The notes: a model not told the origin generated them from the letters alone. 64,000 bases of DNA from Limnohabitans sp. T6-5 (GCF_003063315.1 NZ_NERV01000002.1:558001-622000), one strand, 5' to 3'; positions 33,757 to 43,083 are shown, counted from the stretch's first letter. Made by a program: numbers and translations.

Positions 33757-34752
33757 TCAGTCAAGCTTGGCGCCCGAGGCCTTGACCACCTGGGACCACT
33801 TGGTCAACTCTTTCTTAATGAACGCATCAAATTGCGCACCCGTCAGATTGGGGAAGTCGGCCCCCTGCCCGGCCCAAACGGCCTTGGCGTCATCGGCCTG
33901 ACAAGCACGGCGCACCTCTTCCACCATGCGGGCCTGCGCATCAGTCGGCGTGCCTTTGGGTGCCCAAATGCCGTACCAGGTAGACACGGTGTAATCGGGC
34001 AAACCCAACTCGGTGGAGCAAGGCACATCCGGAAAAGCCGCGTTGCGCTTGTTGCCCGAGACCATCATGGCCTTGATGCGACCGCTCTTGATGTGGGTCG
34101 CCGATGAGCCCAGTCCATCAAACATCATGTCCACATTACCGGCCATGAGGTCCTGCAAGGCAGGACCAGCCCCCCGGTAGGGAATGTGGGTGATGAAGGT
34201 TTTGGTTTGAAGCTTGAACAATTCCCCGGCCAAATGGTGCGAGGTGCCGCCACCCGCCGAGCCATAGTTGAACTGGCCCGGATTCTTTTTGAGCATGTCC
34301 AAAAAGGCCTTGAAATCGGCATTCTGGAATTTCTTGGGGTTGACCACGAGAACCTGAGGCACATTGGCCACCAGGATCAAAGGCACCAGATCGCGCTCCA
34401 GGTCGTAATCGAGTTTGCTGTACATGAAAGGCGCAATCGTGTGATGCACCGCGCCCATGAAAAAGTTGTAGCCATCGGGCGCAGATTTGGCTGCCACGTT
34501 GGCGCCTAAAGTGCCACCCGCCCCACCTTTGTTGTCGATGATGAGCTGCTTGCCCGTCAATTTTGAAAACTGTGCCGACAAAGGGCGCGCAAAAGCATCG
34601 GTGCCACCGCCCGCAGGAAAGGGCACGATCAAGGTCACAGGCTTGCCTGGCCATGTGGATTGGGCCCATGAAGGCGCAGCGGAGGCGGCACCAGCCGCCA
34701 TGGCCCATTTGAGCCAATCGCGTCGATCAACGGATGTGTGGATGTTTTTCAT
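33757..34752 (-). CDS. Bug/TctC-type periplasmic binding protein (malonate locus)
   Basis: A 331-aa tripartite tricarboxylate transporter receptor. The N-terminus (DRRDWLKWAMAAGAASAAPS) has a twin-arginine-like RRDWLK motif before the hydrophobic core. The mature part has WPGKPVTLIVPFPAGGGTDAFARP, typical of Bug proteins, and GGTSHHLAGELFKL. No TctA or TctB gene is adjacent, which is usual for the large Bug families of Burkholderiales. It lies between matA and matB and probably binds malonate or a similar dicarboxylate. Confidence 0.9.
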   Translation of the reverse strand: MKNIHTSVDRRDWLKWAMAAGAASAAPSWAQSTWPGKPVTLIVPFPAGGGTDAFARPLSAQFSKLTGKQLIIDNKGGAGGTLGANVAAKSAPDGYNFFMGAVHHTIAPFMYSKLDYDLERDLVPLILVANVPQVLVVNPKKFQNADFKAFLDMLKKNPGQFNYGSAGGGTSHHLAGELFKLQTKTFITHIPYRGAGPALQDLMAGNVDMMFDGLGSSATHIKSGRIKAMMVSGNKRNAAFPDVPCSTELGLPDYTVSTWYGIWAPKGTPTDAQARMVEEVRRACQADDAKAVWAGQGADFPNLTGAQFDAFIKKELTKWSQVVKASGAKLD

Positions 34753-34799
34753 GATGGTGTGTCTCCTGGGTAGTTTTTGTTAACGATCTTCGGTGGGTG

Positions 34800-36269
34800 T
34801 CACAGATACAGGCTGTCCACATCGCTGGACACGGGCACCTTGCCGGCCGCCAGCATTTGACGGTGCTTGTCAATTTTGCGCAAATCATAGAGGTAATTGA
34901 CCATCAGGCCCCACGATTGCTTGAGTCCTTTGGCAGACAGGTCAGCGCTCCAATGGACCTGTTCCACCCGAGCGCCATTGCCCAAATGAAACCGTGCCAC
35001 GGGATCGGTTGGGCGGCCATCCATCTGCTCCTTGCCCAGGTATTGGGCAGCGCAGGCCAGCAACCATTGACGCAGAACCGAACGCTGGTTCAGTGTGATC
35101 ACATTGTCCAAGGCCGACAGCACATGTTCTGCCGTAGGTGGCTCAAAGCCCACAGCACGCCCCAGCGACGACTGCATTTTTTCGGGCGTTTGCGCGAGCA
35201 TGCGGTCGGCATTTTTGGTGAGCCAGGCACGAAAACCCGGGATGGGCGACAAGGTGGCAAAAGTCTTGAGCTTTGGGAAATCCGCACGCAAGGTTTCGAC
35301 CACACGCTTGATCAGGGAGTCGCCAAAGCTCACGCCCTTCAAGCCCGTTTGCGTGTTGCTGATGGAATAAAAAATCGCGGTCGTGGCCTTGGCCAGATCG
35401 ACGGCCGCCGCCGATTCGTCCAGCAAGGGCGTGATGCTGGATGCGATGTCGTTCATGAACGCCACTTCGACAAAAATCAAAGGTTCATCGGGCAGACTGG
35501 GGTGAAAAAATCCGTAACAACGGCGGTCCGAATCAAGGCGGTTTTTCACATCGCCCCAGCTCTTGATGTCATGCACCGCTTCGTATTTGATGAGCTTTTC
35601 AACCAGGCTGGCAGGGGAATCCCAGCTGATGCGGCGCAGCTCAAGAAAGGCCACATCAAACCAGGTGGTGAACAGGTTCTCCAGCTCCGCCTCCAGCGCC
35701 CAAACCCGTTTGTTGCCCTTGAGCACCGGCAGCAATTGCGCCCGCAAATCCACCAGAAAGCGCATGCCTTCGGGAAACACTGCAAAGCGCTGAAGCAAGC
35801 GGGTGCGCGGCGAAATCAAGGCTTTGCGCAAACGAATTTCGGCCACCCCTTCGTCGGGTGTTCCTACTGCGGCTTCATAGTGTTCACGGGCAGCTTTGAC
35901 CTTGCTGGCGTCGGGTGCAAATTGTTCGCTCATCAGCAACCAGCAGTCTTGCCGCTCTTGCGGGGTGGCCCGGCTGTACCACTGGGCCAAGGCCTTGGCG
36001 CGGCGACCGCCTTCCACCTCGCTCACACTGGGGTCCACAATCGCTTGCAGCTCGGCCAGCGTGCGGCGCAAGACACGGGGCGACAAAGCCTCTTCTTTTT
36101 GGCGCAAGGTCGCGTTCAAGCGTTCCCGAGAAGACCGCGCCGTGGGTTCGGGTTTGTCCTGGCTGCCTGCCCTGACCGGTTTCACGGCCAGCGCCACGCC
36201 TTCCGCTGACAATTTGCCCGCAGGCAACCATGCGGCCACTTTGCGGCCAATCCATTCAGAGGTGTTCAT
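34800..36269 (-). CDS. matA: Malonyl-CoA decarboxylase (MatA)
   Basis: A 489-aa enzyme producing acetyl-CoA and CO2 from malonyl-CoA. The N-terminal helical domain contains AQWYSRATPQERQDCWLLMS. The C-terminal acetyltransferase-like catalytic domain contains IFVEVAFMNDIASSI (near residue 272), FYSISNTQTGLKGVSFGDSLIKRV and FATLSPIPGFRAWL (near 346), and FHLGNGARVEQVHWSADLS near 436. It overlaps the regulator gene by 4 bp and precedes the Bug gene. Together with matB it forms a complete malonate to acetyl-CoA route. Confidence 0.93.
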   Translation of the reverse strand: MNTSEWIGRKVAAWLPAGKLSAEGVALAVKPVRAGSQDKPEPTARSSRERLNATLRQKEEALSPRVLRRTLAELQAIVDPSVSEVEGGRRAKALAQWYSRATPQERQDCWLLMSEQFAPDASKVKAAREHYEAAVGTPDEGVAEIRLRKALISPRTRLLQRFAVFPEGMRFLVDLRAQLLPVLKGNKRVWALEAELENLFTTWFDVAFLELRRISWDSPASLVEKLIKYEAVHDIKSWGDVKNRLDSDRRCYGFFHPSLPDEPLIFVEVAFMNDIASSITPLLDESAAAVDLAKATTAIFYSISNTQTGLKGVSFGDSLIKRVVETLRADFPKLKTFATLSPIPGFRAWLTKNADRMLAQTPEKMQSSLGRAVGFEPPTAEHVLSALDNVITLNQRSVLRQWLLACAAQYLGKEQMDGRPTDPVARFHLGNGARVEQVHWSADLSAKGLKQSWGLMVNYLYDLRKIDKHRQMLAAGKVPVSSDVDSLYL

Positions 36270-36967
36270 ATTGGACTTTGCGCTTGGATAAGGCCCTGGT
36301 CATTCAGAACCCGGGGCTTTTGCTGTTTGGCCCAGGTGCGCAGGGCTTCGCGTTGGTGCAACAAATGGTCACGCATGGCTTGCTCCGCCGCCTCTGGCTG
36401 ACGCAATTTCAAAGCGGCAAAGATGGCCAAATGCTCGGCCAGGGACTGGTCAAGTCTGCCTGGCGCATTGAGCTGCTGCAAACGGGCCAGTTTCAGGATT
36501 TTTCGCAAATCAGCGATGGTCTGCGCCAGCCATTTATTACCCGCCATGGCAATGATGGCCTCGTGAATCACATGGTTGGTGGCGTAGTAATCGGGAATGC
36601 GCCCTGCATCGGCATGAGCTTGCAATTGCGCATGCAAGGACTCCATGGCCAGCAGATCATCGTCACTGGCATGCATGGCCGCTTCATGCGCGCAGCGCCC
36701 TTCGAGCAAAGCCATCACCGGGAAAATTTCATCCAGATCCTGCTCGGTCACCGCATTCACGAAGCAGCCGCGCCGTGGCTCATGCCGCACCAACCCTTCT
36801 GCACTGAGCACCTTGAGGGCTTCGCGCAAAGGCGTGCGAGAGATGGACCACGCATCGCACAGACCGACTTCGTCCACCAAAGACCCGGGCGCCAATTCAC
36901 CACTGAAAATCAGGTCGCGCAGCTTGTTTGCGACTTGGTCATGCAATGAATTGAGCGGTTGGGCCAT
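36266..36967 (-). CDS. GntR/FCD-family regulator of the malonate operon (MatR-like)
   Basis: A 233-aa regulator. An N-terminal winged HTH (NKLRDLIFSGELAPGSLVDE, then LCDAWSISRTPLREALKVLS, near residues 14-56) is followed by an FCD ligand domain with RCAHEAAMHASDDD and NHVIHEAIIAMAGN. The FCD domain His/Asp residues that bind metal and acid ligands appear present. It overlaps matA (ATGA), so it is the first gene of the malonate unit and likely autoregulates from the TAATTA dyad upstream. Confidence 0.9.
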   Translation of the reverse strand: MAQPLNSLHDQVANKLRDLIFSGELAPGSLVDEVGLCDAWSISRTPLREALKVLSAEGLVRHEPRRGCFVNAVTEQDLDEIFPVMALLEGRCAHEAAMHASDDDLLAMESLHAQLQAHADAGRIPDYYATNHVIHEAIIAMAGNKWLAQTIADLRKILKLARLQQLNAPGRLDQSLAEHLAIFAALKLRQPEAAEQAMRDHLLHQREALRTWAKQQKPRVLNDQGLIQAQSPI

Positions 36968-36991
36968 GAAACTCGGGGCGGTAATTTTGTG

Positions 36992-37007
36992 TAATTACGC
37001 ATAATTA
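36992..37007. promoter_or_regulatory. TAATTA-CGCA-TAATTA candidate operator
   Basis: Two TAATTA hexamers separated by four bases lie 25 bp upstream of the GntR gene start in an otherwise GC-rich region. The symmetry and position fit a GntR/FCD autoregulatory operator. The exact match to known MatR sites is not evident. Confidence 0.5.
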
Positions 37008-37096
37008 TGATCAAAAGACCGCAGAAAAAACAGGCCTGCGGGCCTTCAAAAGCTCAGTAATAACCCGAAATGAACGAGCAAATGGGGCAAAAAATC

Positions 37097-37170
37097 GGCC
37101 CCAGGCCCCAGGCCCCAGGCCCCAGGCCCCAGGCCCCAGGCCCCAGGCCCCAGGCCCCAGGCCCCAGGCC
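37097..37170. repeat. Tandem repeat (GGCCCCA) x10 plus partial copy
   Basis: Ten exact 7-bp copies from 37097 to 37166 are followed by a partial GGCC. It directly abuts the stop codon of the HAD hydrolase gene on the minus strand. It reads as Gly-Pro-Gly-Ala-Trp-Gly-Leu in shadow frames, but these are not genes. It is prone to slipped-strand copy-number change. Confidence 0.95.
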
Positions 37171-37827
37171 TCAAGGCCGCAGCAGCGCCAGCGCTTGTGC
37201 GTAAGAGGCTGCAGCTTGGCGCACATCCAGCTGCACCGTTTGCCAGCCCGCGCGAACAGCCCCTTCGATGTTGCGAAGTTGATCGTCCACAAACACACAA
37301 TCGCCGGGCGCCACCCCCAAGGCCTCGGTGCACAGGGCATAAGCTCTGGCGTCCGGCTTGAGGATGCCGGTGTAGGTGGCGTCAATCACCACATCAAACA
37401 GGGGCATGAAGTCCAGTTTGTGCCTGAACTCCGGGCCATAAAACAGATCCAGCTCATTCGACAAAATGGCCAGCTTGCAGCCCATGGCCTTGGCCTGGTG
37501 AATGGCCTGCACCGCTTCGGGCCGGATCACGGCTTGGGGGTCAGCCCCCCGCGCCCGCTTGACCAAGGTTTGCATGTCGGTCCAGGACTCCCCCAATAAG
37601 GCGCCGACTTCACGGGTGCGCTGGTGCCAATAATCCCGCTCGGAAATGTCACCTGCCTGCATGGCCTGCCACAAAGCATCCCTTTCCAGATCAAACGGAC
37701 CTTGCCAGGTCAAAGTGCCCGGCGCCAAGCCCAGGGCCTGCTCGGTTTGGGGGTGCGTTTCAAACAGGGTACGGCTGATGACCCCGCCAAAATCGAGTAC
37801 CAGCGCCTTGGAAGATGGTGCGTTCAT
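37171..37827 (-). CDS. HAD superfamily hydrolase (HAD-IA)
   Basis: A 218-aa phosphatase/dehalogenase-type hydrolase. The nucleophile motif KALVLDFGGVISRTLFE at residues 8-24 uses the DFGGV form, with a hydrophobic instead of a second Asp as in epoxide-hydrolase-like HADs. ILSNELDLFYG near 120 is motif II, KPDARAY near 160 motif III, and FVDDQLRNIEGA near 183 motif IV. The start overlaps the preceding gene by 4 bp (ATGA), so it ends the aminotransferase unit. Its stop touches the GGCCCCA repeat. The substrate is unknown. Confidence 0.88.
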   Translation of the reverse strand: MNAPSSKALVLDFGGVISRTLFETHPQTEQALGLAPGTLTWQGPFDLERDALWQAMQAGDISERDYWHQRTREVGALLGESWTDMQTLVKRARGADPQAVIRPEAVQAIHQAKAMGCKLAILSNELDLFYGPEFRHKLDFMPLFDVVIDATYTGILKPDARAYALCTEALGVAPGDCVFVDDQLRNIEGAVRAGWQTVQLDVRQAAASYAQALALLRP

Positions 37828-39077
37828 GGCGCGTCTTTCTTCACCAGCCCACGGGCCAGCCAATCGTCAAACACGGCCAGCACCTGCTGCACAAAGGCGG
37901 CATCGTTGATGTGCGCGTCGATGCGCGAGACCTTGGCCCTGCCCCAGTCGCATTGGCTGCATTCGTCCATCAAAGCCGCCAGGCCTTCGGCATCGTGCAG
38001 CGGCGCACCGGGTCGGTCCCACTCTTCAATGCCTTGCAGGGGCAGCACCAGATGCACCGGGCCTTGCGCCTGTCGCAGGCGGCTGGCCAATTCGCGGGCG
38101 AATTCACGGCGCATCTCGGCGTCTATGCCCACCGAGGCGATCAATCGGTTGTGGTCGTGCGAGGGGCGCCCTGCAAAGCGCTCGGGCATCTGACCCCAGG
38201 CCGGGTAATCCACCAGGTCGGTGGCTCCGGGGGCGACGATCATCGGCACGCCTTGGCGGCCTGCACCCATCAAGCGGTCAGGCCCGGCGCTGACCACCGA
38301 GCCGCCCATCTGGTTGACCATCTCCTGCAGGCTGAAGTCCATCACACAGGAAAACTGGCCTTGCGCGGCCAGCGATTCAAACGCCCTGCCCCCCATGCCC
38401 GTGGTGTGGAACACCGCCAGCTCAAACCCGCGCTGATCGAGCTCGGCTTGCAGTTGGACCATGTATTTCAGGCAACTCGATCCCAGCGATGTCATGCCAA
38501 CCACCGGCCTATCGAATCGCGGCACGCGCGCCACGCGGCACGCCCCCACCACCGCGCCTGCGGCTTGCGCCAGCGCCGATTGGCACAGGCTATTCAGGCC
38601 ATACAAACCGCCAGCCCACAGCACCATCATCAAATCGGGCGGCATGCGCTCGGGCGGCAAGAGGGGAGAAAACGCCACCGTGGACAAGACCACCTTGGGC
38701 ACGCCCAGCGGCAAGCTGCTCGCCACATCCAGCGCCAGGTCGGTGCCCATGGTGCCGCCCAGCACCAGGAGGCCGTCCATGCGGCCTTCGCGCTGCAGTT
38801 GGGCAGCCAGCGCCGACGCACCTTGGGCCATCAGGGCCATGGCGCTGTTTTCGTCACCGCTGTCCATCACCTGCTGGAGCGTCACGCCTGCCGCCTGTGC
38901 GACCTCGGTGTTGGCGATGTCCGGGACCACCTGCCCCTTGGCCAGCACCCCCACGTCCATGATCAGTGCCTGCCCGCCAGCGGCTTGCACCTGCTCGCGC
39001 ATGAAGCCGATCTCGTCGCTCTTGGTGTCCACCGTGCCCACGATCAAGATGACAGGGAGGATGACCGGGCTCTTCAT
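37824..39077 (-). CDS. Tm-1-like ATP-binding domain protein (UPF0261)
   Basis: A 417-aa protein of the Tm-1/UPF0261 family, named for the tomato Tm-1 resistance protein but mostly bacterial with unknown substrates. It begins VILPVILIVGTVDTKSDEIG. GGTMGTDLALDVASSLPLGVPKV (near residue 95) and VGMTSLGSSCLKYM, then VFHTTGMGGRAFE (near 220) are the conserved blocks. The ATG at 39077 overlaps the aminotransferase stop. Its coupling to aminotransferase and HAD genes suggests a small-molecule catabolic role. Confidence 0.85.
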   Translation of the reverse strand: MKSPVILPVILIVGTVDTKSDEIGFMREQVQAAGGQALIMDVGVLAKGQVVPDIANTEVAQAAGVTLQQVMDSGDENSAMALMAQGASALAAQLQREGRMDGLLVLGGTMGTDLALDVASSLPLGVPKVVLSTVAFSPLLPPERMPPDLMMVLWAGGLYGLNSLCQSALAQAAGAVVGACRVARVPRFDRPVVGMTSLGSSCLKYMVQLQAELDQRGFELAVFHTTGMGGRAFESLAAQGQFSCVMDFSLQEMVNQMGGSVVSAGPDRLMGAGRQGVPMIVAPGATDLVDYPAWGQMPERFAGRPSHDHNRLIASVGIDAEMRREFARELASRLRQAQGPVHLVLPLQGIEEWDRPGAPLHDAEGLAALMDECSQCDWGRAKVSRIDAHINDAAFVQQVLAVFDDWLARGLVKKDAP

Positions 39078-40438
39078 GCGCGGCCCTCCTGCACAGCGGC
39101 AAACGCGCCTTCGAGCACATCGCACATGAAGTCGACCTCCTCGCGGGTGATGACCAACGGCGGCGACAGGATCAAGTTAGGGCCGGAGATGCGCACCATC
39201 AGACCCGCCTTGTAAGCCGCCTTGGCCACCCGCGCCGGGATGTCGCTGCTGCGGGGCATGGGGGTGCGCTTGGCTTTGTCACTCACCATCTCAATGCCCA
39301 GCATCAGGCCCACGCCACGCACATCGCCCACAAAGCTGCAGGTGTCCACCAGCTTGCGCAAGCGGGTTTGCAGGTGCGCGCCCACACGGGCAGCGTTGCC
39401 CGGAATGTCCAGCGCCTCGATCTGGTCGAGTGTGGCGAGCGCCGCCGCGGCTGCGATCGGGTGCGCGCTGTAGGTATAGCCGTGCGAGACCGAGGCCGTG
39501 CCGGTGGTGTCGGCGTCAAACACCTCGGCAATGCGGCGGTTGATGGCCGTGGCCCCCAGCGGGATGTAGCCCGACGAAATGCCCTTGGCCAGGCACCACA
39601 TGTCGGCGTTCACGCCCCACAGGCGCGTGCCAAACAGCTCGCCGCTGCGGCCAAAGCCGGTCACCACCTCGTCGGCGATCAGCAGCACGCCGTACTTGTC
39701 ACAAATCTGGCGAACCAGCGGCCAGTAGTTGGGGGGCGGCACGATCACGCCGCCCGCGCCCTGCACCGGCTCGGCGATGAAAGCCGCCACCGTGTCCGGC
39801 CCTTGGAACACGATTTCACGCTCCAGCAATTCGGCGCAGATTTCGCCCAGACGAATCGGGTCATCGGTGTAGGGGTTGTGGTATGCCCAGGGTGTGTCGA
39901 TGTGAAAACACCCGGGCAGCAGCGGCTCGTAGGCCCGGCGGAAGTTGGTGTTGCCGTTCACGCTCATGCCGCCAAAGTGCACGCCGTGGTAGCCCTGGCG
40001 CAGGCTGATGAACTTGAAGCGGTCCGCCTGGCCCTTGAGCTTCCAGTACTGGCGCGCCACTTTCAGGGCACCCTCCACCGCGTCCGAGCCGCCGTTGGAG
40101 AACATGACCGTGGCCACATCTTCGGGCTGCATCATCTGCACCAGGCGCTTGGACAACTCGATCGCCCGCACATGGGTGGTGCCGCGGAACACGTTGTAAA
40201 ACGGCAGTTCGTCCATCTGCGCCACGATGGCGTCGCGCACCGGCTTGTTGCTGTGACCCAGGTTGCAGGCCCACAGACCCCCCACGCCGTCGAGCATCTT
40301 GTGGCCGTCCACGTCCCAAATCCAGCAGCCCTCGCCTTTGGCAATGATGTCAGGTGTGGATTTTTTCATCGCGCCCGGGTGCGCCATCGGGTGCCACAGG
40401 TATTGCGCGTTGTCGGCCTTGAGTTGGTCGTTGTTCAT
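39074..40438 (-). CDS. Class III (omega) aminotransferase, PLP-dependent
   Basis: A 454-aa aminotransferase. The PLP site motif LLIADEVVTGFGRSGELFG lies near residue 253 and the Schiff-base Lys in CLAKGISSGYIPLGA near 286. N-terminal HPMAHPGAMKKSTPDIIAKG and GVGGLWACNLGHSNKPV fit the omega-aminotransferase/beta-alanine:pyruvate and GABA-type clade. It would convert an omega-amino acid or amine into an aldehyde or semialdehyde. It lies 19 bp after the aldehyde dehydrogenase gene, a pairing usual in polyamine/diamine catabolism. Confidence 0.92.
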   Translation of the reverse strand: MNNDQLKADNAQYLWHPMAHPGAMKKSTPDIIAKGEGCWIWDVDGHKMLDGVGGLWACNLGHSNKPVRDAIVAQMDELPFYNVFRGTTHVRAIELSKRLVQMMQPEDVATVMFSNGGSDAVEGALKVARQYWKLKGQADRFKFISLRQGYHGVHFGGMSVNGNTNFRRAYEPLLPGCFHIDTPWAYHNPYTDDPIRLGEICAELLEREIVFQGPDTVAAFIAEPVQGAGGVIVPPPNYWPLVRQICDKYGVLLIADEVVTGFGRSGELFGTRLWGVNADMWCLAKGISSGYIPLGATAINRRIAEVFDADTTGTASVSHGYTYSAHPIAAAAALATLDQIEALDIPGNAARVGAHLQTRLRKLVDTCSFVGDVRGVGLMLGIEMVSDKAKRTPMPRSSDIPARVAKAAYKAGLMVRISGPNLILSPPLVITREEVDFMCDVLEGAFAAVQEGRA

Positions 40439-40457
40439 GGTGTTCTCTTGGTTTTTT

Positions 40458-41942
40458 TCAGAGCTGAATCCAGGCGGTCTTCAGGTCCAAGTATTTGTCC
40501 ATGGCGTGCATCGATTTGTCTTGCCCGTTGCCCGACTGCCGCACGCCGCCCAGCGGCACGGTGATGTCCGGACCGCCATAGGTGTTCACATGCACCAGCC
40601 CGGCCTTGATAGCGTGCACCATGCGGTGGGCACGCGAGAGGCTGCCGGTCCAAACCCCTGCAGCCAAGCCGTATTCGGTGCCGTTGGCCAGGCGCACGGC
40701 ATGGACCTCATCGTCAAAAGGCATGACGGCCAGCACCGGGCCAAAGACTTCCTGCCGGGCAATGTCCATCTCGGGCTGAACGCCATCCAGCACCGCGGGG
40801 CTCATGTAGTGGCCTCCAGGCACGGGCGCGATCACCTGCCCGCCCGCGCGCAATCGAGCACCTTGCTCTAAAGCACGCGCCAGCATGCTCTGGTTGCGGG
40901 CCAACTGGCGGGCGCTGCTGACCGCGCCGATGTCCGTTGTCACATCCAACGGGTCACCCACACGCAAACTGGCCGCGATGTTTTGCAGGCGCTCGACAAA
41001 TTCGTCGTGCACCGAGCGCTGCACCAAAAGGCGCGAGCCCGCCACGCACACCTGCCCGCTGTTGCGGAAGATGCCCATGGCCGACATCTTGGCGGCCTGC
41101 GCCAGATCGACCGCATCGTCAAACACGATGTTGGGCGACTTGCCGCCCAGCTCCAAGTACACCCGTTTGAGGTTGGACTCGGCCGCAGCCTTGAGCAGCA
41201 AGCGCCCCACCGGGCCAGAGCCGGTGAAAGTGAGGATGTCCACGTCCATGTGCCGCGCCAGCGCCTCGCCCGCCACAGCGCCCGTGCCGGTGACCACGTT
41301 GAGCACGCCCGGGGGCAAGCCCGCGTCCAGGCACAGCTGCGCCAGGCGCAGTAAGGACAGCGACGCGTCTTCGGACGGTTTGAGCACCACCGAGTTGCCT
41401 GCCGCCAAAGCCGGGGCGATCTTCCAGGCGCCAATCATGAGTGGAAAGTTCCACGGCACGATGGCCGCGACCACGCCGACCGCTTCCTTGTGGATCAGCC
41501 CCAGCGTGCCCTCAGGCGTCGGGGCGATCTCGCCGTTGATCTTGTCCACGCACTCGGCGTAATAGCGAAAAGTGCCCGCCGCGCTGCCCGGCTCGGCCTT
41601 CCAGGCCATGGCGATTTCGGTGCCGTTGTCGCGCACACCCAGCACCGCCAGCTCGGCGTGGTGCGCTTCGATGCGGTCGGCAATGCGGTGCAAAATTTTC
41701 TTGCGCTCGGCTGGTGCCATGCGCGACCACACACCTTGCTCAAACGTGCGGCGCGCCGCTTGCACGGCACGGTCGACGTCGGACTGACCGGCGGCGGCCA
41801 TGCTGCACAGCGTCTGCCCGTCGATGGGCGAGACCACCGGCATCGTCTGCCCCGATGCCGCAGCTGCCCACTGCCCGTCGATCAACAAGCTCTGTTCAGG
41901 GATGGTTTGGTGACGCAGCGCGTCGATTTGTTCTTGTTTCAT
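40458..41942 (-). CDS. NAD(P)-dependent aldehyde dehydrogenase (PuuC/betaine-aldehyde type)
   Basis: A 494-aa ALDH. GIVPWNFPLMIGAWKIAP-like NAD-binding segment near residue 153, FTGSGPVGRLLL near 228, ELGGKSPNIVFDDA near 253 (general base Glu) and the catalytic Cys in FRNSGQVCVAGSRLLV near 287. The sequence resembles gamma-glutamyl-gamma-aminobutyraldehyde dehydrogenases (PuuC). ATG at 41942 has GGAG 8 nt upstream; a GTG 9 nt earlier is too close to that SD. Upstream on the other strand lies the restriction-modification cassette. Confidence 0.92.
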   Translation of the reverse strand: MKQEQIDALRHQTIPEQSLLIDGQWAAAASGQTMPVVSPIDGQTLCSMAAAGQSDVDRAVQAARRTFEQGVWSRMAPAERKKILHRIADRIEAHHAELAVLGVRDNGTEIAMAWKAEPGSAAGTFRYYAECVDKINGEIAPTPEGTLGLIHKEAVGVVAAIVPWNFPLMIGAWKIAPALAAGNSVVLKPSEDASLSLLRLAQLCLDAGLPPGVLNVVTGTGAVAGEALARHMDVDILTFTGSGPVGRLLLKAAAESNLKRVYLELGGKSPNIVFDDAVDLAQAAKMSAMGIFRNSGQVCVAGSRLLVQRSVHDEFVERLQNIAASLRVGDPLDVTTDIGAVSSARQLARNQSMLARALEQGARLRAGGQVIAPVPGGHYMSPAVLDGVQPEMDIARQEVFGPVLAVMPFDDEVHAVRLANGTEYGLAAGVWTGSLSRAHRMVHAIKAGLVHVNTYGGPDITVPLGGVRQSGNGQDKSMHAMDKYLDLKTAWIQL

Positions 41943-42121
41943 GCAGCACACTCCTTGAGTTGCAAGGATCGTACGCAGCCGCCACCAAACGGATTATCAA
42001 AACTGCGCAAGCTCAGCATGAGGTTTACCCAAACACCCGAAAAATCCGGCACATCAACTTCTGGCATTTTCACAAGCACTGTATACTTAAACAGCACCCA
42101 AAACCTCACGAGGCATCCCAA

Positions 42122-43081
42122 ATGACATTCAGTTCCATTGAAATTTGCGCAGGCGCTGGCGGCCAAGCGCTGGGTTTGGAACAAGCCGGTTTTGACCACG
42201 CATGTCTTGTTGAAATTGAAACGCCAGCCTGCCAAACCTTGCGCTTCAATCGCCCCCAATGGCATGTGGTGGAAGGTGATTTGCACCATTTCTCAGCCAG
42301 CAAATGGCAGGGTGTCGAACTTCTGGCGGGCGGTGTACCTTGCCCACCTTTTTCTAAAGCAGGCAAACAACTGGGCAACGATGACGAGCGCGATTTGTTT
42401 CCCGAAGCCTTGCGCCTGGTATCCGAATGCAAACCCCAGGCGGTCATGCTGGAAAACGTCCGGGGCCTGCTCGATTCCGTGTTTGACGAATACCGCGCCA
42501 AAATCATCAGCGATCTCAAAAAACTAGGCTACATCGCTGAGTGGCGCTTGCTCAATGCCAGCGATTTTGGCGTGCCCCAGCTGAGGCCCCGTGTGGTATT
42601 TGTCGCCTTGAAGGCAGATGCCTCACGATTCTTCAACTGGCCGACGCCCGGCTTGCAGCCTGCGCCCACCGTAGGCGAAGCACTGTACGACCTCATGGCT
42701 GCCAATGGCTGGCGAGGTGCAAAAGCCTGGCGCGAACTGGCCTGCGACATCGCCCCCACGCTGGTTGGCGGTAGCAAAAAACACGGCGGTCCTGATTTGG
42801 GGCCTACACGTGCCAAAAAAGCATGGGCCACGCTGGGTGTAGACGGCAAAGGCATTGCAGACGAGCTGCCCACTTCCAACTTCGTTGGCATGCCTCGCTT
42901 GACCGTGCGCATGGCTGCTCGCATTCAAGGCTTTCCAGATCATTGGCAATTCAGCGGCAAAAAAACTGCCGCTTATCGCCAAATCGGCAATGCATTTCCA
43001 CCTCCGGTCGCATGTGCAGTAGGACAACAAATTCAACTGGCGCTTCATGCAGCAGCCAAAGCCAAACTCAAGCGAGCTTGA
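42122..43081 (+). CDS. DNA cytosine-5 methyltransferase (type II R-M)
   Basis: A 319-aa C5 methyltransferase. Motif I IEICAGAGGQALGLEQAG (residues 6-23), motif IV GGVPCPPFSKAG with the catalytic PC dipeptide near 75, motif VI MLENVRGLL near 118, motif VIII QLRPRVVFVALK near 160, and motif X QIGNAFPPPVACAVG near 290 are all in place. The target-recognition region between VIII and IX is short (about residues 180-250). It starts 2 bp before an HNH gene that follows immediately. GC content looks lower than in flanking genes by eye, consistent with acquisition. Confidence 0.94.
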   Translation: MTFSSIEICAGAGGQALGLEQAGFDHACLVEIETPACQTLRFNRPQWHVVEGDLHHFSASKWQGVELLAGGVPCPPFSKAGKQLGNDDERDLFPEALRLVSECKPQAVMLENVRGLLDSVFDEYRAKIISDLKKLGYIAEWRLLNASDFGVPQLRPRVVFVALKADASRFFNWPTPGLQPAPTVGEALYDLMAANGWRGAKAWRELACDIAPTLVGGSKKHGGPDLGPTRAKKAWATLGVDGKGIADELPTSNFVGMPRLTVRMAARIQGFPDHWQFSGKKTAAYRQIGNAFPPPVACAVGQQIQLALHAAAKAKLKRA

Positions 43082-43083
43082 AC

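Noticed and set aside
37011..37385. Reading frames with GPGAWGL repeats and a shadow HAD extension on the minus strand
   Set aside because: They result from the GGCCCCA tandem repeat and pass the true HAD stop. No SD and no family.
41714..42121. N-terminal extension of the cytosine methyltransferase frame
   Set aside because: Most of it reads antisense over the aldehyde dehydrogenase; motif I starts right after ATG 42122.
42823..43083. N-terminal extension of the HNH frame
   Set aside because: It is a shadow of the methyltransferase C-terminus; GTG at 43084 directly follows that gene's stop.
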